Below, one piece after another: positions 62,569 through 64,000 of a stretch of 64,000 bases of DNA. Position 1 is the stretch's first letter, and every line of letters begins with the position of its first letter. The notes beneath the pieces are model-generated. The model made no database searches. It was given only the letters and a program-made list of their open reading frames with translations, and was not told where the DNA came from. Where the stretch lies: assembly GCA_029718625.1 (NCBI GenBank), contig CM056387.1, forward strand, positions 34,279,011 to 34,343,010, in the 5' to 3' direction. The DNA comes from Synaphobranchus kaupii. Its lineage: Eukaryota; Chordata; Actinopteri; Anguilliformes; Synaphobranchidae. Position numbers and translations under genes: made by a program.

Positions 62569-64000
62569 CACCCACTGTTCCCTGTGGAGTGATACCAACA
62601 GCCTTCGGTTCAATTTCAGCCTCATTTTGAGCATTTTGCCCTCTAGATGCAAGGCTAGATGCCTATAAAATATAAATCTGCTATTTGGGACTATTTATTA
62701 TTAAGTATGTATGCAATGCGATTCATTCTTCGCGCCAAGCCAATTCTCCGAAAGGCCTGTAGCCATTTTAAATGTGACATGTTGACTGTTTTCATGCATC
62801 TGAAGCAAAAACAAATCACTAAAATTGCAAAAACAATCAAATTCGGTTGATTTTAATTCAATTTCAGAAAAGCCGTTTCAGCAGAGGTTTCTTGCTCTTT
62901 GCCATTTAACATTTCGGAACATTTAAATGTAACCGTTTGACATTCTCCACATGCCTCATTTATTCCTTGAAGTGATGCAAATCTGTGTTGGGTACGTCAC
63001 CTGTACCAGCTCTGTAAAAAATATCCAATAAAAATATCGATAAATTTAAAAAGAATATTGATAAATCAACTGGAAATATTTGAGAATATTTGTTGTGGGA
63101 AAAAAGGGGCAAAGTTCAGGAAGAGCAGTTTGGCTGAACTTTCAAGAAGCAGAAAAATCGTTCCGCGCCAGACCGAAAGGAGCTGAACGGAGCCGCATTG
63201 GTTGTTAGATGCTTCCGTGCAGATCGTTACACACCCCCCCGCCCCCCCCACCGCGAGACCCATTAGCCTAGATTCAGGGCAGACCGGGCGGGATGGCAGG
63301 GGGCCGAAGCGTTGCCTTTTGAGAGTCGTCCAAGGGTGGGGGGGTGTTGGATCAAAGGCGCGGATCGATGCGGGCCGCTCGACGGCGAGGGTCCAACGGC
63401 CCTCGCCTGCTCGGGACCCGCGGCGCGCTCAGCCGCGCAACGCCGGGAGACCCGTTACAGGACAAAAGTCGCCATGGAAACGACTTTCGAATGAGGACAG
63501 CCCATCCAGGTTCTCCTTTCAATCAAATGCCACAGACGCCGACGCTTTTAGTGTCCGTTTCAGACACAATCCATACATCATTTATAGGTTCACTCCTAAA
63601 ATCTTTTGCTGTGGGGAAAAATGACTCTGCACTGAGTTATCAACTGCCGACCGCCCGCCCCGCCCCCTCTAGAAAGATCTCTCAAAGCTTCTTAAAAGTC
63701 GGTGGGTATTGTTGCTCATGAAGAATACTACTCGGGCAGAATTTCAGATACGCAACCTCTGATTACATAAGGAAGGAATGCTACTCTCACAAACGAAGGT
63801 CTTCCATTGTCTCGGATTGATCCGACTGCTCTAAAAAAGTCAATTTCCTGCTTTGCGCAGAATTTATAGTCGACCATTTAAACTTGGGAAAGAATCATAC
63901 AAATGTGCTTGTTCAGTAACAGGATTAGAGAAAATGGCTACTTACGAACATTGAACCGCTAATACATAATGTAGGCTAAAGGGTAACGGTTATAATCCTG
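62569..64000. other. Right edge, nothing recognised
   Basis: No abca3 upstream exon, tRNA or repeat family is recognised. Several short frames at 63200-63720 are GC-rich and have no domain. The missing abca3 5' exons are expected further right. Confidence 0.35.

Noticed and set aside
63202..63721. GC-rich frames near the right edge as abca3 5' exons
   Set aside because: They are on the wrong strand for abca3 and show no similarity to its N-terminus.

Overview
This window is nuclear DNA from a ray-finned fish. The evidence is spliced vertebrate genes (rnps1, a CYP2 P450, abca3), introns crowded with CA/GT microsatellites, tRNA-derived SINEs with a tail typical of fish SINEs, hAT, Tc1 and TTAA-type MITEs, and a non-LTR retrotransposon. 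The species is not identifiable by eye.

Layout, left to right. (1) 434-4967, minus strand: rnps1, an RNA-binding EJC/splicing factor, six coding exons plus a 5' exon; its start codon is assembled across a splice junction. (2) 5000-5100: likely rnps1 promoter with a perfect CRE palindrome. (3) 6133-8793, plus strand: a three-exon gene for a protein of about 540 residues with an N-terminal transposase-like helix-turn-helix, a coiled coil and a Tyr/Gln/Ser/Pro-rich tail; I do not recognise it by name. (4) 8794-13995: intergenic, with SINE pieces and three inverted-repeat DNA elements. (5) 13996-21361: a large inverted-repeat structure. Its arms carry dense arrays of the palindrome ACTAGT (52 copies counted by eye) and a small two-exon zinc-binding-like reading frame; probably a decayed transposon family. 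(6) 21658-27305, plus strand: a relict CYP2 exon, then a complete nine-exon CYP2K-like P450 of 499 residues. (7) 30859-58975, minus strand: 26 coding exons of abca3, the lipid ABC transporter, covering everything from about residue 190 to the stop codon; the 5' exons lie beyond the right edge or were not found. (8) 58967-60057: a 52-bp minisatellite that has copied an abca3 splice acceptor about 21 times. (9) 60281-62568: SINE remnant plus a 5'-truncated non-LTR retrotransposon with a long open reading frame. (10) 62569-64000: nothing recognised.

The genes do not form a pathway. rnps1 and abca3 are also neighbours, in the same relative orientation, on human 16p13.3, so their adjacency is old; here the helix-turn-helix gene, the P450 and the large repeat sit between them.

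A recurrent quality issue matters to any reader: the rnps1, helix-turn-helix and abca3 exons contain about a dozen probable one-base insertions, mostly in short homopolymers. Each breaks a frame that is otherwise conserved. The P450 gene and the retrotransposon ORF have none. I treat these as probable consensus errors, not real lesions, but that needs independent reads.
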